64,000 nt of DNA from Bathymodiolus brooksi (taxonomy: Eukaryota; Mollusca; Bivalvia; Mytilida; Modiolidae), in contig OY804590.1 of the NCBI GenBank assembly GCA_963680875.1, forward strand, positions 17,854,886-17,918,885. The letters are read 5' to 3'. This document shows, piece by piece, positions 38,698 to 48,852 of the stretch (position 1 is the stretch's first letter; every line of letters begins with the position of its first letter). The position numbers were made by a program, and so were the translations under genes. Below the pieces are notes generated by a model. That model worked only from the letters and a program-made list of their open reading frames with translations. It was not told the DNA's origin and ran no database searches.

Positions 38698-39654
38698 ATG
38701 TCAATTTCTATTGCAACTATAAATATAAATGGGCTGAGAGATGATAAAAAACGTAGAACTTTTTTTGATTGGTTGATTAGTAAAAAAATCAATGTAATGT
38801 GTGTTCAAGAGACGCACTGTACATTTTCTGAAATAGAATCATGGCAAAACTTGTGGAAAAGTTCTGGTGGATGCGAAAGTAGATGGAATTGTGGAGTAAG
38901 GGCATCGCGAGGGGTAGGGGTTTTATTATATGATATTGATGCTACTGTTAAAGAAATTAGTTCCGATGATTTTAGGCGTATATTGTCATGTGAATTAAAA
39001 TACGAAAATAAAACTTATATAATAACAAACGTGTATTGTCCAAATGATAGTGGGGTTAGAAAAACTTGTATTAGAGATATTGATCCATATGTGACAGATG
39101 GGAGTCTTACTGAAAAAATGCATATACTCACTGGCGATTTTAATTGTGTTTTAGATAAGGAAATAGATCGTTATCCTTCTCGTAATTATGATGATACGGG
39201 GGGAAAAGAACTTAAGACTATTATGACGAAAAATAATCTAATCGATATTTGGAGAGAAAAAAATCCGTCAGTGAAAAAATACACGTTTAGAAGAGGTAAT
39301 TCTAAATCACGTATAGACTTAATATTGATCAGTGAAGAACTTTCATGTCATATCATTAACATTAAAATAATTCATTGTCCGTTCAGTGATCATGATATTA
39401 AAATTATGAAATTAAACGTATGCGATATCACTAGAGGGTCTGGTACCTGGATAATGAATTTGCATACAATTAGATCTGATTATTTTCGACAAGTGTTTAC
39501 AAATTGGTGGGTATATTGGAAATTAGAAAAGAAATCTTTTTCAAATTTGAGGGAATGGTGGGACATAGCCAAAATTAAGATTAAATCGATAACTATAGAA
39601 GCGTCTAAAAAGGTAAACACTACTGACGACAAGATAAAGGCTCTAGAAAATTAA
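38698..39654 (+). CDS. LINE ORF2, apurinic/apyrimidinic endonuclease half
   Basis: 318 codons from ATG at 38698 to TAA at 39652. This domain nicks target DNA for target-primed reverse transcription. All expected landmarks are present: NING (residues 9-12), QETH (37-40), GDFN (146-149), SRIDLIL (204-210) and the catalytic SDHD (230-233). The residues after about 240 are the start of the linker to the reverse transcriptase. The stop at codon 319 lies in that linker. The same frame continues without any stop for 113 codons to the ATG at 39994, so this is one ORF broken by a single nonsense change rather than a separate gene. ATG 38698 follows a short overlap with an unrecognised frame ending at 38722. 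Confidence 0.85.
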   Translation: MSISIATININGLRDDKKRRTFFDWLISKKINVMCVQETHCTFSEIESWQNLWKSSGGCESRWNCGVRASRGVGVLLYDIDATVKEISSDDFRRILSCELKYENKTYIITNVYCPNDSGVRKTCIRDIDPYVTDGSLTEKMHILTGDFNCVLDKEIDRYPSRNYDDTGGKELKTIMTKNNLIDIWREKNPSVKKYTFRRGNSKSRIDLILISEELSCHIINIKIIHCPFSDHDIKIMKLNVCDITRGSGTWIMNLHTIRSDYFRQVFTNWWVYWKLEKKSFSNLREWWDIAKIKIKSITIEASKKVNTTDDKIKALEN

Positions 39655-42507
39655 TTAGAGACATTAAAGGATATATCTGAACCCTCCAGGCAACAATTAG
39701 AAGAATTAGCAGACTTAGAAAACCAAATACACTCACATTATGAAAATAAAACTGACGCCGCAAGGTTAAGAGCTAAAGTTGACTGGTACGAGAAGGGGGA
39801 ACAATCAACTAAATATTTTTTTAATCTAGAGAGAAAAAATGGGCAAAATAAATTATGGCAAAAAATCAGGGGTCTAGATGGTAATTTAAAATATGATATC
39901 GACGAGATACTAGATGAACAGATAAATTTTTACGCAAATCTATTTTCGACAGAAGGGTGGGATAAAAATGTAGCAGAGGAACTGGTTACTCATATGGATA
40001 AAAAATTAACATGCGACGAAAGTGAAGATTTAGAAAAAGACTTGACAATTAATGAAATTAAGAAAATAATTTTTTCGATGAAACAATACAAATCACCTGG
40101 ATTAGACGGGATTATAAATGAATTTTATCAGATATATTGGGATACAATAAAGGAAGATTTATTTGAAGTATTACTAGAAATTTTTGATAAATTTGAAATA
40201 TATGATTCCCAGTGTCGAGGAATGTTGACACTACTCCATAAAGGGGGGGGGGGGGGTAGAGATAACATACGCAACTGGCGTCCAATAACTTTATTAAATA
40301 GTGATTATAAAATCATATCAAAACTTTTAGCAAATCGCATGAAGCCAGTATTAAACAAAATTATTCATACGAATCAAAAAGGATTCGTAGCAGGGAGAAA
40401 TATAAGCGAAAATAATCGTATGATTGATGATATTATAGAATTTGTAGATAATGAAGATGAGGAAGGTGTAATTATTTTTGTTGATCAGCAAAAAGCATTT
40501 GATAGAATGGAATGGGGGTGGTTAAATTATGTTATGGAATGTTTTAATTTTGGACTGAAATTTCGTGAATGGGTTTATATGCTATTTAAAAAGGGAAAAA
40601 CCTGTATAAAAACAAATGGTTTCATATCAAAATTTTTCGCAATATCGCGTTCAGCCAGACAAGGATGTCCTGCTGCACCGATTTTGTACATTATTCAGGC
40701 AGAGCCGATGGCTTGTGCTATCCGAAACACTCCGGAAATACATGGTATCAAACTACCCGACTGTGAGGGGCAGCCCGTAAAGGAAGCAAAAATATGCATG
40801 TTTGCAGACGACACGCAACTCTTAAACAAAAACGAAGAATCTGTTGAACAATCCTTTTTAATTCTTTCGAAATTTGAAAAGGCATCCGGCTCTAAGATAA
40901 ATTATGAAAAAACAAAAGGATTATTTATTGGTAGATTAAGGGGGAAACGACCCAGATTAACTAACATATCATGGATTTCAGATAATATAAAGACTTTAGG
41001 TGTTTTTCACGGGTACAATATAGACACTGATGACATTTGGAAAAAAATTATAAATAAAATGAAAAGCTGCACTCAGGTTTGGAAAACCAGAAATTTAACC
41101 TTTAAGGGAAAAACTTTAATCGTAAGAAAATTTCTGTTAGCTCAAATGGGATTTGAAACTGAAATGAGGGGGATACCAGAGAAATATAAAAAAGAGGTGA
41201 ATGATTTGATTTGGAAATTTCTTTGGGACAATAAACCAAACCAAATAGAAAGAAACGTATGTTGCTTAAATATTAATGAAGGGGGGATGGGAATGATTAA
41301 CATAGACAATTTTGTCAAAAGTAAACAGATAAAATTTATATACAAAATAATCAACAGTGAGATGGACTCATGGAATGCGATAGGTAAACACTGGTTACAG
41401 AAATACGATAAACAATTTGGAGTTGATCTTTTTCTTTGTAAATGCTCCGATATTAAAGATTTAGATATTGCATCCATTACACAATACTATCAAGACGCTA
41501 TGCAAGCATGGAACAATTTTTTGGGGTCATGTTCTACGGAGTCTAAAAATGACATTTTAGATAAAAACATATTTGGTAACTCTGAGATCAAATTTAATAG
41601 AAATCCACTTTTTTTTCAATCGTTTTTGAGAAATAATATATTTAAAATAAACGATATATGGGATAAAAACAATAATACCTTTGTTGATAATCAGACTATA
41701 TTTAATAGACTGGATGATAAAAGGAACTGGATATCAGAATGGGCAAAAATAAAAAAATCAATACCAGAAAATTTTGTTAAGAAATTAAAATCCGATGATA
41801 ACGAAAAGATAAAAAAATCATTAGGTTTAAAAATAGATAGTTATTTGAATATTAGAAATCATAATAATAAAATCATTGTTCCAAAAGAGCTGAAACTGAA
41901 GAATATCCAGAAAGAAATACGTAAACCAATTACGCCAAAATGTCAATTCAAATGGGATACAATTTATGAAAAGAAATTTAACTGGATATCAATTTGGTAT
42001 ATACTGAACAAGATTAAATGTAAACAAAGCATTATCCAGTTCCAATGGAAATGTTTGCATAACATTGTCTATTCAGAATATAGATTACAAAAAATGGGAA
42101 AATCAGATGGTCAATGTCATTTTTGTAAAAATGAAATAGAGTCCCTTATGCATTTGTTTTACAGGTGTCATAAAATTAAACATGTCTTAGATGAATTAAA
42201 ACACATTTTTAATAGCATTTTTGAAAAAAATATAGTACTTGTTGAGGAAAACTTAATCATTGGGGTGTATGAGGGAGAAATAACTGAAAATCTACTTTTA
42301 ATGAATTTAGTAATTTGTATATTAAAATGGGTAATTTGGAAAACAAGAAATTATATAAAATATAATAAAAGTACTTACAGGGAAGCAATAGTTATCACAA
42401 ATCTCAAAAATGAACTCAGAAGTAATATACAAATGATGATTAAGAACCCAGAAGTTCGAAACTTATATAATATTAGGAAATTACAGCTATTATTGGATAC
42501 ATTATGA
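39655..42507 (+). CDS. LINE ORF2, reverse transcriptase half
   Basis: Continues the endonuclease frame after the TAA at 39652. The first in-frame ATG is 39994, giving an 837-residue product. From that ATG, reverse transcriptase motifs are SPGLDGI (34-40), NWRPITLLN (94-102), motif A FVDQQKAFD (162-170), motif B RQGCPAAP (222-229), catalytic FADD (270-273) and GSKINYEKT (299-307). A zinc-knuckle CHFC...H....C lies at about 708-725. A run of 14 G at 40243-40256 encodes five glycines where relatives have a short KKGD-like stretch, so the run seems expanded but kept the frame. The 111-codon frame on the opposite strand (41142-41477) is a shadow. Without readthrough of the stop, the two halves cannot be made as one protein. 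Confidence 0.88.
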   Translation, partial: LETLKDISEPSRQQLEELADLENQIHSHYENKTDAARLRAKVDWYEKGEQSTKYFFNLERKNGQNKLWQKIRGLDGNLKYDIDEILDEQINFYANLFSTEGWDKNVAEELVTHMDKKLTCDESEDLEKDLTINEIKKIIFSMKQYKSPGLDGIINEFYQIYWDTIKEDLFEVLLEIFDKFEIYDSQCRGMLTLLHKGGGGGRDNIRNWRPITLLNSDYKIISKLLANRMKPVLNKIIHTNQKGFVAGRNISENNRMIDDIIEFVDNEDEEGVIIFVDQQKAFDRMEWGWLNYVMECFNFGLKFREWVYMLFKKGKTCIKTNGFISKFFAISRSARQGCPAAPILYIIQAEPMACAIRNTPEIHGIKLPDCEGQPVKEAKICMFADDTQLLNKNEESVEQSFLILSKFEKASGSKINYEKTKGLFIGRLRGKRPRLTNISWISDNIKTLGVFHGYNIDTDDIWKKIINKMKSCTQVWKTRNLTFKGKTLIVRKFLLAQMGFETEMRGIPEKYKKEVNDLIWKFLWDNKPNQIERNVCCLNINEGGMGMINIDNFVKSKQIKFIYKIINSEMDSWNAIGKHWLQKYDKQFGVDLFLCKCSDIKDLDIASITQYYQDAMQAWNNFLGSCSTESKNDILDKNIFGNSEIKFNRNPLFFQSFLRNNIFKINDIWDKNNNTFVDNQTIFNRLDDKRNWISEWAKIKKSIPENFVKKLKSDDNEKIKKSLGLKIDSYLNIRNHNNKIIVPKELKLKNIQKEIRKPITPKCQFKWDTIYEKKFNWISIWYILNKIKCKQSIIQFQWKCLHNIVYSEYRLQKMGKSDGQCHFCKNEIESLMHLFYRCHKIKHVLDELKHIFNSIFEKNIVLVEENLIIGVYEGEITENLLLMNLVICILKWVIWKTRNYIKYNKSTYREAIVITNLKNELRSNIQMMIKNPEVRNLYNIRKLQLLLDTL

Positions 42508-42749
42508 ATTTAGTTGTATTAATAATTCCTTTCATTGTTTACTGTGTAAAAATGTATGTTTATAAATTGAATATGAGAGATAAAATATGATTTATTTGCT
42601 TATGGTATTGTATTCTTACTACAACTGTACCAGTATTTATTTATTTAATTATATTGTTCATTGTAAATATTTGTAAACCGTTGAGGTTTCCTGGCACCCA
42701 GAGGTAAATTGTTCACAGGTGTAATATAGATATAATAAAAAAAAAAAAA
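42508..42749 (+). other. LINE 3' UTR and poly(A) tail
   Basis: About 240 bp of AT-rich sequence after the ORF2 stop, ending in a run of A from about 42735 that includes an ATAATAAAA poly(A)-signal-like piece. The LINE insertion ends here. Confidence 0.75.
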
Positions 42750-42759
42750 AAATGGACGT
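42750..42759 (+). repeat. LINE target-site duplication, 3' copy
   Basis: AAATGGACGT right after the poly(A) run, identical to 38269-38278. The leading A residues are ambiguous with the tail; the 8-bp ATGGACGT core is unambiguous. Confidence 0.75.
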
Positions 42760-42837
42760 CTGTCGTTTGCATGATAAATGAAATACACATGTAGGTTCCC
42801 TTATTAATTATAATACGGGACGAAATTGAGTTTGTTT

Positions 42838-43075
42838 ATTTGTTTGATGTTTCAGTTGTATCGTGGTGGTCAGTTTTATTGGTGGAGGAAACCGGAGTAC
42901 CAGGAGAAAACTACCGACCTGTCGCAAGTCACTGACAAACTTGATCACATAATGTTGTACACCTCGTCCTGGTCGAGATTCGAACTCACTACATCAGTGG
43001 TGATAGACACTGATTGCATGGGTAGTTAAAGATCCAACTACCATACGATCATGGCCACGACGGCCCCCGAAATTG
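42838..43075 (+). repeat. Dispersed repeat family F, best copy (+)
   Basis: Contains TTTCAGTTGTATCGTGGTGG, a frame reading [20 protein letters not shown], and a B-box-like GATTCGAACTC near 42970. About 200 bp align with 31860-32060 in the same orientation. The frame has only a TTG start and occurs in decayed form elsewhere in the window, so I treat it as a repeat, not a gene. Confidence 0.7.
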
Positions 43076-44819
43076 ATTGATTTCTGTGTGGTGAATGTCA
43101 CCGCACAACATGCATAGATACATTTTTGTACTTGAAAAATATGAAAGATCAATAGCTTATGGTTGGTCTTTGGTGGCCCGTGGCAACATTTTGTTCTAAA
43201 ACACCCACCCCTTTTTTTCCGTGTGGCTTTCGGGTCGGTTCGAGTGTCATATCTTACCAAAATGACGCTAAGCTAAAATCGATCAATCAATGAACTAATA
43301 GGCCTTTTCTACGCGATGTCATTTGGGTTCGGTTGACAAAAGACACATATTTCGATTCTAAACTCCATGTAGTCGCAAAATTTATTGTTTTAAAAACCTT
43401 AGTCAGGTGGTGATGTAAAGGAATACCTGACTATATGAGGAAAAAACATATTTCAATTGATCTCGTGTGGAAAATCAACTTTAATAACTTGCCACAATTT
43501 CTGCATATGACTTATATAATATTAATAACATTCTTTCAAATCTTTATATATATTATTTTTAATGTTAATGAATGGATATAATTTTGAATATATGAATCTA
43601 TTACTAAATTATCTGACTTCCCAATCTTCCGACTTTGAGTGTACCTTAATATGATGGTTATTCCAGAAACGTGTCGTGCGCACTAAATTTGATATCTACG
43701 CTTTTGTTGGGTTTTTTTACCAAGCAATTATTGGTCATTGTTGATTATGGGAATTAGATATTATGAAACCACAACGTTGCTCACGTCCGCAGCGTCCAAT
43801 AACTGCGAGGATCTATTTTTTATAGATTAAATCCGTTTGACAGGTCTGGAATCAGATATTGGAGATGTTCTGACGGTGAGATGTTTAGTTTTCATTTTAA
43901 GTTTGCAAAAAAAAATAATAACACCTACCAAATTTGTAACTTTAAAGTTCCATGATAGAAATAAACCTAAAGTGTAACTAAGTGTAATATAATCAATAAA
44001 ATGCTCCTTCACTTTGCTTTAAGCTTAAATTGCCCGCATAGCTCGAAAGAGACAGATACCCGAGTTAAATTGTAAAATGTGACCGAACGTAGAATTTTAA
44101 ATGGGAACCACTCAAGGACTATTCCTGTCAAGTCTTGTTGTTAGAATTGGTTGAGTAAATTCATAGAAGATATTTTTGCTGAAGCATGCCCTACATTTGT
44201 ATTTCAATAATCAATAGAGATGTAAATTTGATGAATACCCCAGGCAATATAATGTAACATTAGCATGTCATTAGATCTGCAAATAATTCTCCTTAGACCC
44301 AATTACGAATTTGCTATGCTATAGTAACGATGGCCATATTTGATGAAGTTCGGACCGATATATTATAATTTTGAATGGAGATTACAAAAGAAAGATTCTC
44401 GTCAGTTTGCTTCATATTTCCCATGTGGTTTCTGATGTGAAAATTAAAATGTAAAAATGCAAAAGGTTTGACAGAGACTTTGATGACGTCAGTATAATGA
44501 CCGATAACTCCTTGTAAAATGTTGTTTTATTCTCCTTTGCTTACTAATTACTAAACAAAGAGAGATTTGTCAAGATTTTGGGTTTCTCTATTGTATCATT
44601 ACAATTGGCATTTAGCAAAATTGTTATTTAAAATTTTAAAGTCTGCTTCCATATACTACAGTATGTAATCTTCAACGTCTTAAAGGAGTACTGTATATCT
44701 AAAGAAGAAGAAGAAGTACATCTTGATTAACATGAATTTTGTTGTATTTAACTTTGTTTCATGTCTACTAAATATGCCACTTAGATATACAAATTAATGA
44801 ATTAAATAGAATTATAACA
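43076..44819. other. Intergenic DNA
   Basis: No gene supported; the minus-strand frames at 42994-43260 and 43827-44012 show no domain. 43653-43700 (TTATTCCAGAAACGTG) loosely resembles 54175-54220. A short AAG microsatellite lies at 44702-44716. Confidence 0.5.
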
Positions 44820-44930
44820 TAACCTCCTTCTTTCGCTTTGTTAACAAACGAGCAAGTTATCCATTCGGTATAATCTCATTAGTACATGCGCCGGTGAATG
44901 TGGCTGACTTTTCCATTGGCAGCATAAATT

Positions 44931-44976
44931 GTAACTCGAATAATGCCGATAGAGGGCGCAGTATTATTCGAGTTAC
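44931..44976. repeat. 14-bp inverted repeat
   Basis: GTAACTCGAATAAT and ATTATTCGAGTTAC are perfect complements separated by 18 bp that include GATAGAGGGCGCAG. It could be a small nested foldback insertion, since the other family E copy has different sequence here. Confidence 0.9.
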
Positions 44977-45077
44977 ATAAATTGTGTGCGACATTTTTCG
45001 CAAGCGTAAATATAAATTACCATCTTCCAATCAAAGCATACTACCGTATTTGTACTCTTAGGCATATCAGAATCGGA

Positions 45078-45228
45078 ATAAATCATGGAAGCCAGAATGT
45101 GTTTTGAGCTTTAACATGGATTGGCGGATATTAGTAAATTTTATCCCTCGCTTCAGGCTCGGGATAAAATACTAATATCCGCCAATCCATGTTAAAACTC
45201 CCAACACATTCTGGCTTCCATGATTTAT
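45078..45228. repeat. Long inverted repeat, arms about 68 bp
   Basis: The left arm 45078-45147 (ATAAATCATGGAAGCCAGAA onward) pairs with the right arm 45161-45228 (ending GGCTTCCATGATTTAT) across a 13-bp loop. There are only a few mismatches or bulges. If transcribed it would form a long hairpin RNA. Confidence 0.9.
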
Positions 45229-45379
45229 TTCTTAATTATTCATATTTAATATTTCTACCTTAAATAATGATAACACACAAGGTGGGGATGAGCTTCACAG
45301 CAACCCGTTTTTATTTAAGAATAAGAAGAACGATAACAGTCTTTTTGCGTATATGGTGTCCAACACGTATTGATTATGT

Positions 45380-45720
45380 GAGTTACATGGCGAGCGTCTT
45401 ATAAAAGACGTGGACTTCCTTACCTATCGCGAGCACCTCAGTTCTCCCCCTGTTTTTGATGGTGTTGCTTATCTTTTTAGTCATATTATGTGTCTTTACG
45501 TTTTGAGTTCCATGATGTGATGTCCGCATAGAAACGATATTCGGTTCGTCTTTACCTCCAGTTGTTTGTGGGAGGGATCATGTCTTTTTAATGTTATTTG
45601 TATTTGCTTGCGCATAGTGGTTTCCAACCCAACCCAACACATATTGTGGGGGTTTTTTTGTGTTTTTTTTCTTGGTCTTGCGTGACCTTTGTTTTGCCTG
45701 CAGTATCATCCTAGAATAAA
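45380..45720 (+). mobile_element. Retroelement 3'-tail fragment
   Basis: CTTACCTATCGCGAGCACCT followed by CAGTTCTCCCCCTGTTTTTG and GTTGCTTATCTTTTTAGT parallels the consensus of the 60-bp unit region. Its right part resembles 28640-28850 in reverse orientation. No protein frame remains. Confidence 0.45.
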
Positions 45721-46096
45721 ACTGATCACAACTATATATAACTGAACTATTGTTGAAAGTTCAATCTAATATATTCAATAAATAGAACCGTTGAACATTC
45801 CCGATTTGATTCTAAAAGTATATGTATTATGCCTTTTTTATACAAGTTATTTCTCTTTCAATGGGCAAAATGGCACACGGTCTAGCAAAATGAATGATTA
45901 GGACAACAAATTTAAGTATAATTTTCTGATCATTTTTGTAAAAACATTTATTAGATAATTTTATAGCAAATAGAAAATTCACAAGTTGCTACAGCATTAA
46001 CATTTTAGGACAGATTATAGTAAAAAATATGAACTTTGCAAATGTACAAATGTCTATATTGTTTCATTTAATTGGCAAGGTTTTAATCTCATATTT
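45721..46096. other. AT-rich intergenic DNA
   Basis: No gene or repeat was recognised before the 121-bp array. Confidence 0.5.
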
Positions 46097-48290
46097 CAGA
46101 CGTTTATTGAGGGACATGGATGACCTAGTTGTTAATGTCAGTGACTTCTAGCCACATGCCTTACACCTTTGACCTTAGTTCGAGACCGATATAATCCCAC
46201 CCCCTCAATCTGATCTTCAGACGTTTATTGAGGGACATGGATGACCTAGTTGTTAATGTCAGTGACTTCTAGCCACATGCCTTACACCTCTGACCTTAGT
46301 TCGAGACCGATATAATCCCCCCCCCCCCTCAAACTGATCTTCAGACGTTTATTGAGGGACATGGATGACCTAGTTGTTAATGTCAGTGACTTCTAGCCAC
46401 ATGCCTTACACCTTTGACCTTAGTTCGAGACCGATATAATCCAACCCCCTCAATCTGATCTTCAGACGTTTATTGAGGGACATGGATGACCTAGTTGTTA
46501 TTGTCAGTGACTTCTAGCCACATGCCTTACACCTCTGACCTTAGTTCGAGACCGATATAATCCCACCCCCTCAATCTGATCTTCAGACGTTTATTGAGGG
46601 ACATGGATGACCTAGTTGTTATTGTCAGTGACTTCTAGCCACATGCCTTACACCTCTGACCTTAGTTCGAGACCGATATAATCCCACCCCCTCAATCTGA
46701 TCTTCAGACGTTTATTGAGGGACATGGATGACCTAGTTGTTAATGTCAGTGACTTCTAGCCACATGCCTTACACCTCTGACCTTAGTTCGAGACCGATAT
46801 AATCCCACCCCCTCAATCTGATATTCAGACGTTTATTGAGGGACATGGATGACCTAGTTGTTAATGTCAGTGACTTCTAGCCACATGCCTTACACCTCTG
46901 ACCTTAGTTCGAGACCGATATAATCCCACCCCCTCAATCTGATATTCAGACGTTTATTGAGGGACATGGATGACCTAGTTGTTATTGTCAGTGACTTCTA
47001 GCCACATGCCTTACACCTCTGACCTTAGTTCGAGACCGATATAATCCCACCCCCTCAATCTGATCTTCAGACGTTTATTGAGGGACATGGATGACCTAGT
47101 TGTTATTGTCAGTGACTTCTAGCCACATGCCTTACACCTCTGACCTTAGTTCGAGACCGATATAATCCAGCCCCCTCAATCTGATCTTCAGACGTTTATT
47201 GAGGGACATGGATGACCTAGTTGTTATTGTCAGTGACTTCTAGCCACATGCCTTACACCTCTGACCTTAGTTCGAGACCGATATAATCCAGCCCCCTCAA
47301 TCTGATCTTCAGACGTTTATTGAGGGACATGGATGACCTAGTTGTTATTGTCAGTGACTTCTAGCCACATGCCTTACACCTCTGACCTTAGTTCGAGACC
47401 GATATAATCCCACCCCCTCAATCTGATCTTCAGACGTTTATTGAGGGACATGGATGACCTAGTTGTTATTGTCAGTGACTTCTAGCCACATGCCTTACAC
47501 CTCTGACCTTAGTTCGAGACCGATATAATCCCACCCCCTCAATCTGATCTTCAGACGTTTATTGAGGGACATGGATGACCTAGTTGTTAATGTCAGTGAC
47601 TTCTAGCCACATGCCTTACACCTCTGACCTTAGTTCGAGACCGATATAATCCCACCCCCTCAATCTGATATTCAGACGTTTATTGAGGGAGATGGATGAC
47701 CTAGTTGTTAATGTCAGTGACTTCTAGCCACATGCCTTACACCTCTGACCTTAGTTCGAGACCGATATAATCCCACCCCCTCAATCTGATATTCAGACGT
47801 TTATTGAGGGACATGGATGACCTAGTTGTTATTGTCAGTGACTTCTAGCCACATGCCTTACACCTCTGACCTTAGTTCGAGACCGATATAATCCCCCCCC
47901 CCCCAATCTGATCTTCAGACGTTTATTGAGGGACATGGATGACCTAGTTGTTAATGTCAGTGACTTCTAGCCACATGCCTTACACCTCTGACCTTAGTTC
48001 GAGACCGATATAATCCCACCCCCTCAATCTGATCTTCAGACGTTTATTGAGGGACATGGATGACCTAGTTGTTAATGTCAGTGACTTCTAGCCACATGCC
48101 TTACACCTCTGACCTTAGTTCGAGACCGATATAATCCCACCCCCTCAATCTGATCTTCAGACGTTTATTGAGGGACATGGATGACCTAGTTGTTAATGTC
48201 AGTGACTTCTAGCCACATGCCTTACACCTCTGACCTTAGTTCGAGACCGATATAATCCCACCCCCTCAATCTGATCTTCAGACGTTTATC
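46097..48290 (+). repeat. 121-bp tandem array of tRNA-like units, 18 copies
   Basis: Units begin CAGACGTTTATTGAGGGACA and are nearly identical; length varies only in the C-run before TCAAT. Each has a B-box-perfect GTTCGAGACC, an A-box-like TGACCTAGTTGTTAATG about 50 bp before it, and a possible 7-bp acceptor-type stem TTGAGGG/CCCTCAA closing the segment. This is the layout of a tRNA-derived SINE head. The T-stem does not pair well, so these are not functional tRNA genes. Two-state sites (GTTAATGTC or GTTATTGTC, GATCTTC or GATATTC) mark subsets of units. Confidence 0.85.
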
Positions 48291-48414
48291 AAACCCAAAC
48301 CAATCAAATATACATTCGTCTTTGTATATCTCAGTAATTGATTGTGTATAAATAAAAAAATAATTTATTCAATCTGTCTTGATTAATGAGTGCGTAGTTG
48401 TGGCGACAGCTCTT
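48291..48414. other. Short unique stretch between repeats
   Basis: Nothing recognised. Confidence 0.4.
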
Positions 48415-48852
48415 TAGTCCGACAGTTCGATGGTCCGACAGATCGATAGTCCGACAGTTCGATAGGCCGGCACAATGGTAGCTACTCGATAATTTCCGTT
48501 GTACGGAAAATTAAGTAATTTGACAGCAGGAGTATGGCCGAGTATAGCTACGTTAAAAAAAGAAGTCCGGCAGTCGTCAGCTTCAATACTACAATCGGCG
48601 ACTTCTCCAAATAACCACGGACGTAGGCATTATTAAATTAACGGTTAGTAAATAAAAATAAAAGACAAACGTGTGCGTAGGACACGGATGCTCACTGTCG
48701 TCGGCAAACAAGAAGTGTGGCACAGGTCTGAAAATAGGAGTCATACATAGTACAAGCTCCATACCAAAAATCAAATCAAGTCGAGATATCTTTTTACGGA
48801 AATTTTCATGTTTTTAACGTTTAAGTCGGACTATCGAACTGTCGATCGGATT
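48415..48852. mobile_element. Foldback/non-autonomous element with subterminal repeats
   Basis: The left end carries three tandem TCCGACAG-TTCGAT type units (48415-48467). The right end (48823-48852) has the reverse complement, GTCGGACTATCGAACTGTCG. The interior shows no domain; the minus-strand frame 48589-48774 is unsupported. The arrangement suggests a non-autonomous DNA element of about 440 bp. Confidence 0.6.

Larger units (their letters stand above)
38279..42749 (+). mobile_element. Non-LTR retrotransposon (LINE, L1/Tx1-like)
   Basis: A 4.47-kb insertion bounded by AAATGGACGT duplications and ending in a poly(A) run. It holds an APE-type endonuclease and a reverse transcriptase in one reading frame (38698-42507), separated by a single stop. 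The 419 bp before the endonuclease hold no recognisable ORF1, so the copy is probably 5'-truncated. The C-terminal CxxC...H....C knuckle and the overall layout suggest the L1/Tx1 side of the LINE tree; the clade is an inference. Intact ends and only one nonsense change indicate a recent insertion. Confidence 0.85.
44820..45230. mobile_element. Foldback repeat family E, copy 1
   Basis: Related in the same order to 51385-51590: CTTCTTTCGCTTT, then TAATCTCATTAG, ACATGCGCCG, and CTAATATCCGCCA with CATTCTGGCTTCCATGATTT. It contains two inverted repeats (separate entries). Copy 2 lacks the left arm of the long hairpin. No coding capacity is seen, so it is a non-autonomous element of unknown class. 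Confidence 0.65.

Noticed and set aside
38255..38722. 155-codon frame as a host gene
   Set aside because: It starts in the LINE target-site flank and runs into the element; no domain is seen. Kept only as a possible ORF1 remnant.
41142..41477. 111-codon minus-strand frame
   Set aside because: Shadow of the LINE reverse transcriptase on the other strand.
42826..43029. 67-codon frame ([10 protein letters not shown]) as a gene
   Set aside because: TTG start, and decayed copies of the same sequence occur elsewhere in the window; it is a dispersed repeat.
42994..43260. 88-codon minus-strand frame
   Set aside because: Overlaps the dispersed repeat and shows no domain.
46097..48290. Functional tRNA gene cluster
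   Set aside because: T-stem and anticodon arm do not form properly; only pol III promoter-like motifs and one stem are present.
48589..48774. 61-codon minus-strand frame
   Set aside because: Lies inside the foldback element; short and without features.
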